From: Siphonodentalium dalli
Lineage: Eukaryota; Mollusca; Scaphopoda; Gadilida; Siphonodentaliidae
DNA length: 64,000 nt
Assembly: GCA_032622095.1 (NCBI GenBank)
Contig: CP136067.1
Span: forward strand, 124,411,030-124,475,029
Reading direction: 5' to 3'
The position numbers and the translations under genes were made by a program. Under the pieces are notes generated by a model. It made no database searches and was not told the origin of the DNA. It was given only the letters and a program-made list of their open reading frames with translations. Of the stretch, positions 1 through 10,813 are shown piece after piece; positions within the stretch are counted from its first letter, which is position 1; each line of letters begins with the position of its first letter.

Positions 1-364
1 TAAGAAAAATGACATAGAACAATTAAAATGGGTTTTGAATTTGATTTTCAAGTCTTAGTCCCAAATACAGATAAATCATTGCAACTTTTGAAAAGAATTC
101 TTTGTCTAGAAATACATAGTGATACAAGACATACATGTAGTTTTATATAGCAATCACTGAATATCAAGTCATCTAATAATTCCCAAATTCAAATACTAAT
201 ATTAGGTATTTAAACATGTATGTTAATGTCATTATTTATACCTGTTTGTTGTCAGTATTTTGTTACATGTCATGACAAACATCACTGTATAGTGGTCAGT
301 CAATAAAGTGTTCATTCATTCATTCATCAATAGAACTACAGTCATGCCCTAAGTAATCGACTCC
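1..364. other. AT-rich spacer, no gene seen
   Basis: No coding region or recognised repeat is visible. A short (ATTC)n run lies near 313-335, just before the first TTAA element. Confidence 0.6.
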
Positions 365-761
365 TTAACCCTTTACCCAACAGAACGGCCAAAACCGGCC
401 AAATAAAGCTTCAACAGCCTAAAATATCTTCGGTCTGTCTCAATAGAACCATACAAATATGGATATCATTGGAACCGGCTCCTTGACCACATTGTGATAG
501 TTACAGTTATGCCCTGTGCCAATGCATTCTCTTATATATGCGAGTCGACCATAGGTCGCCTCGCATATATAAGAGAATGCATTGGCCTAAAAAAATCTTT
601 TTTTAACACTTTTTACCATTTTCTTACATTCTTTAACAATTTTATAATTTCTAATGTGTTAAGCCAATGCATTCTCTTATATATGCGAGGCGACCTATGG
701 TCGACTCGCATATATAAGAGAATGCATTGGCACAGGGCCCTTCTGTTGGGTAAAGGGTTAA
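365..761 (+). mobile_element. TTAA family A MITE, full copy A1
   Basis: Bounded by TTAA on both sides (365-368, 758-761) with inverted ends TTAACCCTTTACCCAACAG / CTGTTGGGTAAAGGGTTAA. Inside are a unique ~130-bp head (CCGGCCAAATAAAGC onward), a ~66-bp hairpin, a T-rich spacer and a second hairpin that is the reverse complement of the first. There is no open frame of note. TTAA duplications with CCC-starting ends are typical of piggyBac-type elements, so this is inferred to be a non-autonomous piggyBac-like MITE. This is the reference copy for family A. Confidence 0.85.
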
Positions 762-850
762 CCAAATCTTGATACAATGATGATTTTTACAATAGATGTC
801 TAAGCTTCTTATGGCACCATTAATTTTTTTCTTTCTAAAAGAGCTGTGAA

Positions 851-1103
851 CAAGCCTTGAAATAGTGTGCCTGTCATTTGCAGAATGAGGTCCCCAGAGG
901 GTGAATTTAGTGATGCTACCCCGCATAGCGGGGTAGCATCACTAAATTCACCCTCTGGTGACCTCATTCTGCTGAGGTGTAATAAGATGGGGTCCCCAGA
1001 GGGTGAATTTGGTGATGCTAGCCCACTATGCGGGGTAGCATCACTAAATTCACCCTCTGGGGACCTCATTCTGCAAATGACAGACACACTATTTCAAGGC
1101 TTG
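851..1103. mobile_element. family D hAT-like MITE, short double-hairpin form
   Basis: Inverted ends CAAGCCTTGAAATAGTGTG / CACACTATTTCAAGGCTTG enclose two consecutive hairpins built on GCAGAATGAGGTCCCCAGAG arms with GC-rich tips. Length is 253 bp, the same as the copy at 51587-51840, where an exact 8-bp duplication is seen. The flanks here do not show a clean duplication. Apparent open frames on both strands are palindrome by-products. Confidence 0.8.
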
Positions 1104-1763
1104 CTTGTGTCTGCACAGGCCTGAGTTTAGTGTGTCTGACATTTGCAGATGTCGGGTAGTTGCCTAGTATCCGTTTCTAAGGAGAGATCGGGTGGCAAAG
1201 TCTCCCAATATTACAATGATCAGTGGTCCATGCATAGCATGCCTGCACAGTTTCAGGTAGGTGTCCCCTTTGAACATAACCAACACCATGCGACTAGACA
1301 CTGTCTAAATTAAGGCAAAAACATACCACTGAATGGTTAGTGCAATGATGTCATTCGACCATTTGTGGTATTTGCTTAGCAACCGTTGCTACCCTTAAAT
1401 GGGACATTTGGTTCACTATTCAGGTCGGGTATATCTCAAATTTCACGTTAGGGTATTACCTGCATCAAAAAACGCAATCACTGGGGTTGAATTACGATGC
1501 TATAAGCTATATTTACATTTTCCAGTCAATTCCGGGTAGTTGCCTAGCAACCGTTACCAAGCAGGTGCCGCGAGGCAAAGTCTCGGGATCTTATAATGAT
1601 CGATGATCCACGGGGGACAAACTGTAAAGTTTCAGACCTGTGTCACAATTCAAACATAATCAACACCATGCGACTAGACACTGTCTAATTTAAGCGGAAA
1701 TACCACTGGGACCCCCGGGTCAGGGTGTCGATCACTGTGGGGCGTCAGGGTTCAAAGGGTTAA
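1104..1763. repeat. two ~180-bp direct repeats with a TTAACCCTTTGAACC end
   Basis: A family D end fragment (1117-1150) is followed by two related blocks, about 1148-1330 and 1532-1710. They share GGGTAGTTGCCTAG, GGCAAAGTCTC and ACACCATGCGACTAGACACT and have a period near 385 bp. The block ends with GGGTTCAAAGGGTTAA (TTAA 1760-1763), the mirror of a TTAACCCTTTGAACCC end. It may be the right half of another TTAA element whose left end is not visible. Confidence 0.5.
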
Positions 1764-1800
1764 TGCTGCACCAGCGCAGCTCTCATCATGAAAGAGTTAA
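1760..1800. mobile_element. family B terminal fragment
   Basis: Carries the B right end (TGCTGCACCAGCGCAGCTC, TCATGAAAGAGTTAA) and begins on the TTAA that closes the preceding block. Only about 40 bp remain. Confidence 0.6.
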
Positions 1801-2886
1801 TCTAAACCTGGAGATATGAACTGAGCATTTCTGTAATCGGTTCGAATTGTTGTACAGTTGGATATTTTTTATATAAAACTTGGAATGTTTTGCTATTAAA
1901 TAAATAATTATAATTTAACTAATATGAATTTGACAATCACTTACGCTTTCGACGATTACATTTGGGCTTATCCACCAAACGAACAATGTCACCGTACCAT
2001 ATCTATTTAATGGTAAGATTCTAGAACTTAGATTGCTAATCATAGTAAATTGCTACCTTCTGTGATGAGCCGATGTTCCACTCTCTTATGCTCAATTTTA
2101 AATGTCATTGTTGTAAGAATGGGCTGGTTGAAATTGCGCAGCTCGTTACAACCACACTGAATTAAGCTATCTACAAATCCAAACATTTCTCAATATTGAT
2201 TTTACTTAAACCCTATAACAATGAGAATTTTTTTTAACAAGCTTGGAAATATTAAATTAACTCCCCAAACGGTCGGCAAAATACATTTTAAATTCATAAT
2301 TAGATTCAAGTCTATGATTTGAAATCGATTCGCACAAACGAGGGGCCAAATGAAAAGATGTGGAACCGATATAGAAAAATCTATAATGACGTGAAATGTA
2401 TCAGGAGAAATCAGGCATGTGAAGAAGAATAGCATTATAATTGATACAGAAGCCATGAGAGGAAGCGGGCAGACTAGACCAGTGATCAATGCTTAATTTG
2501 AGTCATTGTTCTGAGTAGAGATGTGATTAGATGGATAAATAGGCTGCATAACAATAGGGATTGATGTGCCGGAATGTGTCATGTGGGTCAGAGGCACAGC
2601 GGATATAGTTATCAGGGGAATTGAGGCGAGGGCGTGTACTGAACTCCGGCAATTTGTATTGTTAGTACTAAGACGCCATGGGCCATAGCGTGTAATTATC
2701 TTATGTTAGGAATGCCACACTTGATCATGTTATGTGTAAAAAAAAATTAAAATATCGAATTTGTGAAAAAAAATGAAAAAGAAAATTTATTTTTGTAGAA
2801 TATTTTTATATATATGTTAATATTTTATAGTATTTATTTTATAGTTTTGAATCTTCATAAAAAGTGCAGAGTAGAAGAACCAGATC
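1801..2886. other. spacer, no gene seen
   Basis: AT-rich with no convincing coding. A ~55-bp stretch (about 2486-2540, TCAATGCTTAATTTGAGTCA onward) is repeated at 4186-4238, beside the minisatellite. Confidence 0.6.
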
Positions 2887-3156
2887 TTAACCCTTTCATG
2901 ATCGGATCTTCCTGAAATTTTCCAAAAACTCTGTCCCAATTCATTCTCTTTAAATGATATATGCGAGTCTCCAGGAATTAAGGCTCCCATATATAACAGA
3001 ATACATTCACCTAACAATATATACCTTGACCGTGTAAGCCAGTGCATTCTCTTATATATGCGAGGCTCCTTTTGGGAGACTTTCATATATAAGAGAATGC
3101 ACTGGCACAGCATCTTTAATGCTGCATCAATGCAGCTGCCGTCATGAAAGGGTTAA
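2887..3156 (+). mobile_element. TTAA family B MITE, copy B1
   Basis: Ends TTAACCCTTTCATGAT and TCATGAAAGGGTTAA flank two hairpins of the CCARTGCATTCTCTT type with CTCC-type tips. Its closing TTAA (3153-3156) is also the opening TTAA of the next element. The first hairpin is degraded. Confidence 0.75.
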
Positions 3157-3541
3157 ATATACTCAATCTGATTTGATGGTCCCTGTATCATCAGATTCCA
3201 ACAACATTTCTTCAAAAGAAGCTTTTGTTATCAGAATCGAATAATTGCCAAAATAAAATGCTAACCACTGTCAACTCTTGTATAAAATTTTCCAAAATGT
3301 GTTATATATCAACATTTTGTTCAATGCAATTTGATATAGAGAGTATGTCGGTCGGCGTTCGTCGAATATTTGCCAGGCTTCGAAATATTCCATGTGGTGA
3401 AAAATAACACATTTCAAAAATCAATATCTTATAACTCTGAGCTTTGATGGGTAGGTTCCTCGACTCGAATCAAATATTTTTTACCGCCGATGCCAAAGAA
3501 TTAGTAATTTAGGGGTGCTTAATCGGATTGAGTGCCTTTAA
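3153..3541 (+). mobile_element. family E element, copy E1
   Basis: Starts TTAAATATACTCAATCTGAT and ends AATCGGATTGAGTGCCTTTAA, so the ends are inverted repeats. The interior has the family E order: TTATCAGAATCGA, ATAAAATGCTAACC, then CTCTGAGCTTTGATGGGTAG and CTCGACTCGAATCAAATA. It shares a TTAA with a neighbour on each side. No long open frame. Confidence 0.75.
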
Positions 3542-3870
3542 CCCTTTACCCAACAAACCGGCCAAAAACGCCCAAATAAAGCTTCAACAGCCTAAAATAT
3601 CTTCGGTCTGTCTCAATAGAACCATACAAATATGGGTATCATTGGAACCGGCTCATTGACCACATTGTGATGGTTACAGTTATGCCCTGTGCCAATGCAT
3701 TCTCTTATATATGCGAGTCGACCAATGGTCGACTCGCATATATAAGAGAATGCATTGGCCTAAAAAAATGTGTTAAGCCAATGCATTCTCTTATATATGC
3801 GAGGCGACATATGGTCGACTCGCATATATAAGAGAATGCATTGGCACAGGGCCCTTCTGTTGGGTAAAGG
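3538..3870 (+). mobile_element. TTAA family A MITE, copy A2
   Basis: Starts TTAACCCTTTACCCAACAAA on the TTAA ending the preceding E element. Compared with A1 the T-rich spacer between hairpins is reduced to a few bases, and the last bases of the right end are lost (TGGGTAAAGG then unrelated sequence). The first hairpin tip reads CGACCAATGGTCG, fully paired, as if one arm was copied from the other. Confidence 0.8.
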
Positions 3871-4097
3871 AGAGTTATTTTGGATTGTGTATCTTTAGTA
3901 ATGGCTGTGTTAGTTGTTTCAAACAGGTCATAATGGAGATGCATCTTCAGGCATTGTTAAAACTTAGAGAATATTCGTTGTACTGAGACGTCAAAGTAAA
4001 ACTAACGTGTAGTGGAAATACAAAGAAGCCATATAATGATCTTTGAAAATATGTTATCACATTCTATTGTCTTCTGCATGACGCAATATAGGAATAT

Positions 4098-4180
4098 TCT
4101 CTAGTGGATCAGTTGGTAAGGTGCATGACACATTGGGTTAACTGACCAGCATTGGCGAAGCTGGTTTGAATCCCCATAAG
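4098..4180 (+). repeat. tRNA-related SINE-like fragment
   Basis: TAGTGGATCAGTTGGTAAGG (4103-4122) resembles a tRNA A box and GGTTTGAATCC (4163-4173) a B box, about 60 bp apart. That is wider than in most tRNAs, and no clean acceptor stem or cloverleaf is evident. A SINE head or tRNA pseudogene is more likely than a working tRNA. Confidence 0.4.
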
Positions 4181-4235
4181 CTCAGATCAATGCTTAATTT
4201 GAGTCATTGTTCTGAGTAGAGATGTGATTAGATGG

Positions 4236-5421
4236 ATCATGGGCTACAGTGTGTTGCAGAGCCATGAGATATAGTGTGTTAGAGAGAGCCATGGGCTATA
4301 GTGTGTTGCAGAGCCATGGGATATAGTGGGCGAGAGAGAGAGTAATTGGCTACAGTGTGTTGGAGAGAGCCATGGGCTATAGTGTGTTAGAGAGATCCAT
4401 GGGCTATAGTGTGTGAGAGAGAGCCATGTGCTATAGTGTGTTGCAGAGCCATGGGATATAGTGGGCGAGAGAGAGTAATTGGCTATAGTGTGTTAGAGAG
4501 AGCCATGGGCTATAGTTTGTTAGAGAGAGTAATGGGCTATAGTGTTAGAGAGAGCCATGGGCTATAGTGTGTTGCAGAGCCATGGGATATAGTGTGCTAA
4601 CGAGAGTCATGGGCTATAGTTTGTTAGAGAGAGAGAGTCATGGGCTATAGTTTGTTAGAGAGAGAGTCCTGGGCTATAGTGTGTTAGAGAGAGAGAGTGC
4701 CATGGACTATAGTGTGTTACAGAGCCATGGGATATAGTGTGTTACTGAGAGTCATGGAATATAGTGTGTCAGAGAGAGAGTCATGGGCTATAGTTTGTTA
4801 GAGAGAGAGAGAGAGTCATGGGCTGTAGTGTGTTTTAGAGAGAGAGAGAGTCATGGGCTATAGTTTGTTAGAGAGAGAGAGAGTCATGGGCTGTAGTGTG
4901 TTTTAGAGAGAGAGAGTCATGGGCTATAGTTTGTTAGAGAGAGAGAGAGTCATGGGCTGTAGTGTGTTAGAGAGAACCATGGGCTACATTGTGTTAGAGA
5001 GAGCCATGGGCTATAGTGTGTTTGTGAGAGAGCCATGGGCTATAGTGTGTTAAGAGAGCCATGGGATATAGCGTGTTAATGAGTCGTGGGATATAGTGTG
5101 TTAGAGAGAGAGCTATGGGATATAGTGTGTCAGACTCATGGGCTATAGTTTGTTAGAGAGAGAGCGAGTCATGGGCTATAATGTGTTAGAGAGAGCCATG
5201 GGCTATAGTGTATTAGAGAGTCATGGGATATGGTGTAATAGAGAGAGAGCCATGGGCTATAGTGTGTTAGAAGGAGCTCGCCATGGGCTATAATGTGTCA
5301 GAGAGAGCCCTGTGGGCTATAGTACATTAGAGAGAGCGCCATGGGATAGTGTATTAGTGAGAGTCAAGGGCTATAGTGTCAGAGCCATGGGCTATTGTTT
5401 GTTAGAGAGGCATGGACTATA
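4236..5421. repeat. minisatellite, ~26-32-bp GCCATGGGCTATAGTGTGTT unit
   Basis: About 1.2 kb of tandem units of the form CATGGGCTATAGTGTGTTAG plus (AG)n. Length variation comes mainly from the number of AG steps and from GCC/GTC before ATG. It is preceded by the ~55-bp segment also present at 2486-2540. Confidence 0.95.
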
Positions 5422-6319
5422 TAGATAATCCATTGTAGAAAAGACTACAGAAGGAATTTATAAGAATAATTCATATTTCTTGTGAAGTCAAAAGTTAAAA
5501 AAATTTAACAATTAACTTGAAGCCAAACTGACATTTTTGTTAGAGTCACTCGGGCAGTTTCCTAGTTAAGTACAGAAATCTATATTGGTGCCATTCACCC
5601 CAAATAACTAAGAAGCATGTTATCCGGATAATCCCCCTCGAAGACATTCCTCTATTGTCTCATATCATTGTACATTGTCTGTGGATGACAAAGGCCACTA
5701 ACATTTACACATATGTCTGAATAAAAATCAATATGACCCATGATGAGTCTCTCCTACTGAAATGTACGCCGCGTTTCTTCCATTATTTTCTCTCAGATGA
5801 CGAGACAAGATTTCTAAATCAAAATATGTACACATAATGTTACTTGAAATAGATTGTTTGCGCCGACAATGCCCATAAAGGGAAGCGGGGATAATATGTA
5901 TCGATTGTTCGGTTCCGAAATTCTCTGATGTCAAGCAATTGTGTTTTCAAAGTTCTACGATAACAAAGGTTCGCATTCTGAGTGCCAATACTGTCAAACA
6001 AGTGCTTTTATGGCTCTGAAGAAAACGTAATTATCCCTCGTCATTGAGTTGTGTTCCGGCAACACAGAATGTGATATCGGAGATCATCAAAGACTTCATT
6101 GAATTCCTGTAGAATCTTTTCCTTTTTTGGAATGGGTTGTGATGGCTACAATTACCATTGTTAGTGGGAGATGAGTCATTCTTGAAAAATCAAATAAATA
6201 AATTCATCTGTTGTTTTCTTTGAACAATATAATCTTGTGACAGTCGTTATTAGAGTATTCGCTTCTTAATTAATGATTGAGAGAACTGGGAGACAGTGGT
6301 TTAATAGTTATTAAGGCTT
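5422..6319. other. spacer, no gene seen
   Basis: Sequence of near-average composition with scattered short open frames only. None looks coding. Confidence 0.6.
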
Positions 6320-6665
6320 GTTTCTCGACAATCTTGCAGATTGAGGTCCCCAGAGGTTGAATTTAGTGGCACTATCATGCACGTTGGGCTAGCATCACCA
6401 ATTTCACCCTCTGGGACCTCACTCTGCTAAGGCCTCCGTTAGACACTTAGGATCAGATTGAAGTTCCCCAGTTGAAGTTAATGTTCACACATTAGTCACC
6501 TCGATTATGCATTTTATCTTCTGCAAATTAGGGGATATAGAAACTGAAGTAACCAAAAAACAGTGTTAATTTGAGATTATAGATACTTCCCAAAAGATGA
6601 GGCCTAAAGCAGAATGAGGTCCCTGAGGGTGAATTCGGTGATGCTGGCCCACTGTATACAACCTT
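6320..6665. mobile_element. family D element, degraded long form
   Basis: First hairpin at about 6343-6425 (GAGGTCCCCAGAGG arms), a ~180-bp interior with CAGATTGAAGTTCCCCAG, then the left arm of the second hairpin (6610-6655) before it breaks off. Terminal CAAGCC is unclear. Confidence 0.65.
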
Positions 6666-6689
6666 TCTAATGAAATATTCAGAACAGGT

Positions 6690-6775
6690 ATCAGCCTAGA
6701 GGGCGACTTGGGAGACATCTTCTCCCTAAAATGTGCCACTTCTCCCTATTTTTGTCCCAGGGAGAACTGACTTTT
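6690..6775. repeat. short dispersed repeat
   Basis: The block around GCCTAGAGGGCGACTTGGG and CTAAAATGTGCCACTTCT recurs at 15631-15710. Confidence 0.55.
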
Positions 6776-6911
6776 ATAGCATGTACCAGTATGTATATGT
6801 CCCACCAGCATGTTTAATGTACATGTATATTTACTGATTATGATGGTGTTCAGTCATTGTTGAATAGGAATTCTTCTGCACTTATATTATGAGATAATTA
6901 TCCACTTCTTT

Positions 6912-7045
6912 TAAAGGACATGGCGATTTGTGCTCCAAAAATGACACCTGATAATATTCGCTTTTATATTTTTTACGGTATCAAAATATGTTGATAAATT
7001 ACCTGAACTACCTTTCTATGAGCATTATATGACGCATTGAAGTCA
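6912..7045 (+). repeat. dispersed repeat K
   Basis: Begins TTAAAGGACATGGCGATTTG and contains CCTGATAATATTCGC and TATGTTGATAAATTACCTGA. A diverged reverse-complement copy lies at 42885-43015 and a short piece at 28197-28235, so this is a dispersed element. Confidence 0.55.
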
Positions 7046-7529
7046 TAACAAATATAACTTCAATGTTCGGGTCCTGAACATAAACTGCCATTTGTATTTA
7101 TTGGAATTCTGGAATTGTTGCTTCAAATATTGCGGATGCATCACTACTTTTTAATAATCACCCTGTGCAAAATTAGAAGATGCCTCAATGGTGGGGACAA
7201 ATTGGCTATTCGTAACATGCTTGAAATGAGGTCACGGTCATCACCGAATCAAACAGGCGTTATCAACACCGAATCAAATCTAAAAAAATTGTAGGGCCCT
7301 AACATTAATTAGAGATTTCACTTCTTAATGATTGAAAGAATTGGGAATCAGTTACAGTGTAACTGAAACTGACAACATGCATTCTTTCGTAAGATGTACT
7401 CAGAATTCAAACCTCCAGTTATGGAATCGATGTTTAAATCACTATTAGCTTTTAAATACCTCACTTAAGGTTGTCAGAAACCGAACAGTGGTTCAGTCAA
7501 GCCTGTTTAAACACCAACTCAAGTAACTT
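7046..7529. other. spacer, no gene seen
   Basis: No coding sequence or repeat family recognised. Confidence 0.5.
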
Positions 7530-7746
7530 TACAGTAATGCCCTAAGTAATCGACTCCTTAACCACAGCAGAATTATGGGTAACTTTTCAGGATTTAGTCG
7601 GAAATATGGCTTGTTGCCATTCATTGGAAAGCTCTCGCTGAGAGCTTTTGGATGAATGGCAACAAGCCATATTTCCGACTAAATCCTGAAAAGTTACCCA
7701 TAATTCTGCTGTGGTTAAGGAGTCGATTACTTAGGGCATTACTGTA
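7530..7746. mobile_element. family C palindromic MITE, copy C1
   Basis: A near-perfect ~215-bp palindrome from TA (7530-7531) CAGTAATGCCCTAAG to CTTAGGGCATTACTG TA (7745-7746). Arms are about 100 bp, passing through AACCACAGCAGAATTATGGG and GGAAATATGGCTTGTTGCC, with the centre near GGAAAGCTCTCGCTGAGAGC. TA flanks and a CAGT start fit Tc1/mariner/pogo-type foldback MITEs. Reference copy for family C. Confidence 0.88.
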
Positions 7747-7795
7747 CATCATTACCATGTTTGTCACATTTAAAATTTCACAAATTATGATTGGT

Positions 7796-8020
7796 TTAAC
7801 CCTTCCTGAAATTTTTCGAAAACCCTGTGCAATGCATTCTCTTATATATGCGAATCTCCCACGGAGAGCCTAGCATATATAAGAGAATACATTGGCCTAA
7901 CAATATTTACCTTGACCTTGTAAGCCATTGCATTCTCTTATATATATGTGAGGCTCCCTATGGGTGACTCGCATATATAAGAGTGCATTTGCACAAAGGC
8001 AGCTCCCGTTATGAAAGGTT
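7796..8020 (+). mobile_element. TTAA family B MITE, copy B2
   Basis: Starts TTAACCCTTCCTGAAATTTT, has two hairpins with CTCCC/GGGAG-type tips, and ends in degraded CCCGTTATGAAAGG without the final TTAA. Confidence 0.7.
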
Positions 8021-8085
8021 TGTTTGCATTACATTCCCCGCTCTTTTTCTCAGACTGAGGGTATGATACCATATGCTATTGAGCC

Positions 8086-8426
8086 CAAGCCCGAGTTTAA
8101 TGTGCCTGTAATTTGCAGAATGAGGTCCCCAGAGGGTGAATTTAGTGACGCTATCTGGCACAGTGGGCTAGGGTCACCAAACTAACCCTCTGGGGACCTC
8201 ATTATGCATGCATCTGCTATGTGAGACGACTCAGATTGAAATTCCCAAATTGTGAATATTGTTATGTACACCCGTTGGGAACCTTGGTCATGGAATGTAT
8301 CTTCTGCCTATTTGGAGATTTAGAACAACTAAACTAAAAAAGAAATAGAATCTATGTAATGAAGTTTCTATAGAAAATTGATAATAAAGAAACTTTCCAG
8401 AGAAAATGAGTCCTACGCAGAATGAG

Positions 8427-8468
<42 letters not shown>

Positions 8469-8573
8469 AGTGTGAATTTAGTGATGCTAGCCTGCTATGC
8501 GGGACAGCATCACTAAATTCACCCTCTGGTGACCTCATTCTGCAAACGACAGGCACCACTAAACTCAGGCTTG
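8086..8573. mobile_element. family D element, long form with poly-C expansion
   Basis: CAAGCCCGAGTTTAATGTG to CACTAAACTCAGGCTTG. Two hairpins flank a ~200-bp interior (CAGATTGAAATTCCC, TAGAACAACTAAACT, ACTTTCCAGAGAAAATGAG). In the second hairpin the CCCC of GGTCCCCAGAG has become a run of 39 C (8429-8467). No clear 8-bp duplication. Confidence 0.8.
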
Positions 8574-8594
8574 GTGATGTAGGTTCATGGCTAT

Positions 8595-8792
8595 TACAGT
8601 AATGCTCTAATTAATCGACTCCTTAACCACAGCAGAATTATGGGTAACTTTTCAGGATTTAGTCGGAAATATGGCAGGGCATTACCGAGAGCTTTCCATT
8701 GAATGGCAACAAGCCATATTTCGAATAAATCCTGAAAAGTTACCCATAAATCTGCTGCGGTTAAGAAGTCTATTACTTAGGGCATTACTGTA
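8595..8792. mobile_element. family C palindromic MITE, copy C2
   Basis: TA flanks at 8595-8596 and 8791-8792. The arms are diverged and the centre asymmetric: part of the left arm next to the centre is deleted. Confidence 0.8.
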
Positions 8793-9458
8793 TGTTGTTT
8801 TATTACATGATCCTACCCTTATTCCATTCAATAAACCAATTCTATCAATTTTGATATTAAATGTTCGCTTAATAACAGGAAATAGTGCCAGGTGACCTTT
8901 GACTTCCTGTTTGTCATCTGTTTACATTCCGAATGCTATGTCTCAAAATACTTATATGGCTTCCAATATTTTTCCAACAAACTATAACGATTGAAGAGTT
9001 TGAAAAGTTATGTCATGACATATATGCCATTAAATACGGCAAAGAGTCTTTATTTATCTGGGACTATTTCTTTACGCGAGCAAAAATGCATAGTTACGTG
9101 AAATGTCATCACATGCCTTGTAGAAGCGGATGTTAGTTTCGCATCGCATTTGTTGATTTATTAAGTATGTTTTGTCAACGTTTTGAATCATGTAATAAAT
9201 AGAATCTACGACTCACCCCCAGTTTATAGAGGAATTTACGAAACTCGTCCAGTAAAGTAGGTCTGGACCGAGCCTATGCGTGTTGTAAATTCTGCTATAA
9301 ACTAGGGATGAGGTGTAGATCCTCTATGTATGTGTTTTAATGTTCAATGGGAATGTTCCATAAAATATGTTCAAAGAATCAAAAACATGTGGTTCATGTT
9401 TGATTATTTAATCGTAACAGTGACAGCCATATTGAGGACATTGTCTGCTTCGCTTGTT
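8793..9458. other. spacer with one short doubtful open frame
   Basis: An open frame at 8933-9136 (+) includes TIEEFEKLCHDIYAIKYGK, which is not low-complexity and could be a decayed exon. No splice signals, homologue or conserved motif is recognised, so it is not called. Confidence 0.4.
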
Positions 9459-9715
9459 TTAACCCTTTTTTAATACTAAATGGATTCTCCCACTCAGTTA
9501 TAAAAGTATTCATTGGAATGGTCTATTATTCATTTAGAGGGGTGTTCAGGTAATAATAGCAGACAACAGACAGAAAAAAACAATAATAAAAAGCAGAATA
9601 ATTCATATTCATTGGTGGAAAATGTTTAAATAATAAATTATTAATAATAACTTATTATCTGAACATTTCACAAGGGAACAACTCATCAATGAGCATTTAG
9701 TATAGAAAGAGTTAA
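9459..9715. mobile_element. TTAA family G MITE, full copy G1
   Basis: TTAACCCTTTTTTAATACTA and the inverted right end TAGTATAGAAAGAGTTAA are bounded by TTAA at 9459-9462 and 9712-9715, 257 bp in all. The interior carries ATGGATTCTCCCACTCAG and a run of AATAATAA. Related copies lie at 35828, 50453 and 57940. It has no hairpin module, unlike A, B and S. Confidence 0.7.
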
Positions 9716-9872
9716 GCTCAGTAGAGGGAAACAGACACTGTATTGTCTATGCAATCAGAACTGTGCACATGAATAACGTCACTATACAACAATACAGTTG
9801 CTTCCCTTGTACTGTTGATTCACTGTTAATGTCTTTCTGTTTGAATGTCAATCTCCTCCGAGCATATCCATG

Positions 9873-10051
9873 TACAGTAATGCCCTAAGTAATCGACTCC
9901 TTAACCACAGCAGAATTATGGGTAACTTTTCAGGATTTAGTTGGAAATATGGCTTGTTGCCATTCAACAAGCCATATTTCCGACTAAATCCTGAAAAGTT
10001 ACCCATAATTCTGCTGTGGTTAAGGAGTCGATTACTTAGACCATTACTGTA
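9873..10051. mobile_element. family C palindromic MITE, copy C3
   Basis: TA-bounded palindrome whose central ~35 bp (the AAAGCTCTC region) is deleted: GCCATTC runs directly into AACAAGCC. Confidence 0.85.
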
Positions 10052-10096
10052 CTTAATGATGTCATATGTTAATAGGGGCGTAGCCACGATCCCCAA

Positions 10097-10463
10097 CAGG
10101 CCTGAGTTTAGTGTGCCTGTCATTTGCAGAATTAAGTCCCTAGTGCGTGAATTTAGTGACGCTATCCCACATAGTGGGCTAGCATCACCAAATTCACCCT
10201 CTGGGGACCTCATTTTTCATGGCCTCATATGCTATGGGACGCATAGACTCAGATTGAAGTTCCCAAATGGTGAATATTGTGATGTACACCCATTGGGAAT
10301 TGTGATTATGCAATGTGTCATCTGCTAATTTCGGGAAATTATATAGAGAAACTATACTAAAAAAAAAATAGAATTTCTATAGAAATTTGAGAAACTTTCC
10401 AGAGAAGATGAGGCCTAAGCAGAATGAGGTCTGCAAATGACAGGCACGCTATAATCAGGCTTG
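10097..10463. mobile_element. family D element with exact 8-bp duplication
   Basis: CAGGCCTGAGTTTAGTGTG to ATAATCAGGCTTG is flanked by ATCCCCAA at 10089-10096 and 10464-10471. The first hairpin and interior are present. The second hairpin is deleted (GCAGAATGAGGT joins CTGCAAATGACAGG). The 8-bp duplication supports hAT-type insertion. Confidence 0.85.
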
Positions 10464-10813
10464 ATCCCCAAAGTAGGGGGGGTGGTCAATTATTGGGAGG
10501 TCCTAGATCCGAAGCCTTGACTGGCCTGAGTTGGGAGGGGGTGGGTCTCACCCTCCCAATGTTGGGGTAATTGTTTGCATTTTTAATGCTCCTGGAGTGA
10601 ATCTTGGACTCTTATACCATGCTCGGGACATTTCTATGACGTAAATTCAGTTAATTTTTCAAAAAGATTTCCACCAGTCTTTTTAGACTCAATGTCCAAT
10701 TCAAACCTATTCTGGTACATGTACAATAAACGATCTGTGTCATTGTGTTCATGTTCATAAAACTGATAAGTTATAGTAATCATGCTCTATGCCAACCTGT
10801 GGAATGTAGTAGC

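Noticed and set aside
494-772. Open frames with CANAFSYICES / CILLYMR peptides at many loci
   Set aside because: Translation of A, B and S hairpins, not proteins.
809-1124. Overlapping open frames on both strands with repeated RMRSPEGEF-like peptides
   Set aside because: Translation of family D hairpins. Both strands read the same palindrome, and similar peptides appear at every D copy.
4098-4180. Possible functional tRNA gene
   Set aside because: A- and B-box-like motifs exist, but spacing is too wide and no acceptor stem is visible. Listed as a SINE-like fragment.
4236-5421. CRISPR-like array of short repeats
   Set aside because: Units are directly tandem with no unique spacers, and the context is eukaryotic. 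It is a minisatellite.
8933-9136. Open frame with TIEEFEKLCHDIYAIKYGK
   Set aside because: Protein-like wording but no identifiable domain, start context or splice signals. Too short to call.
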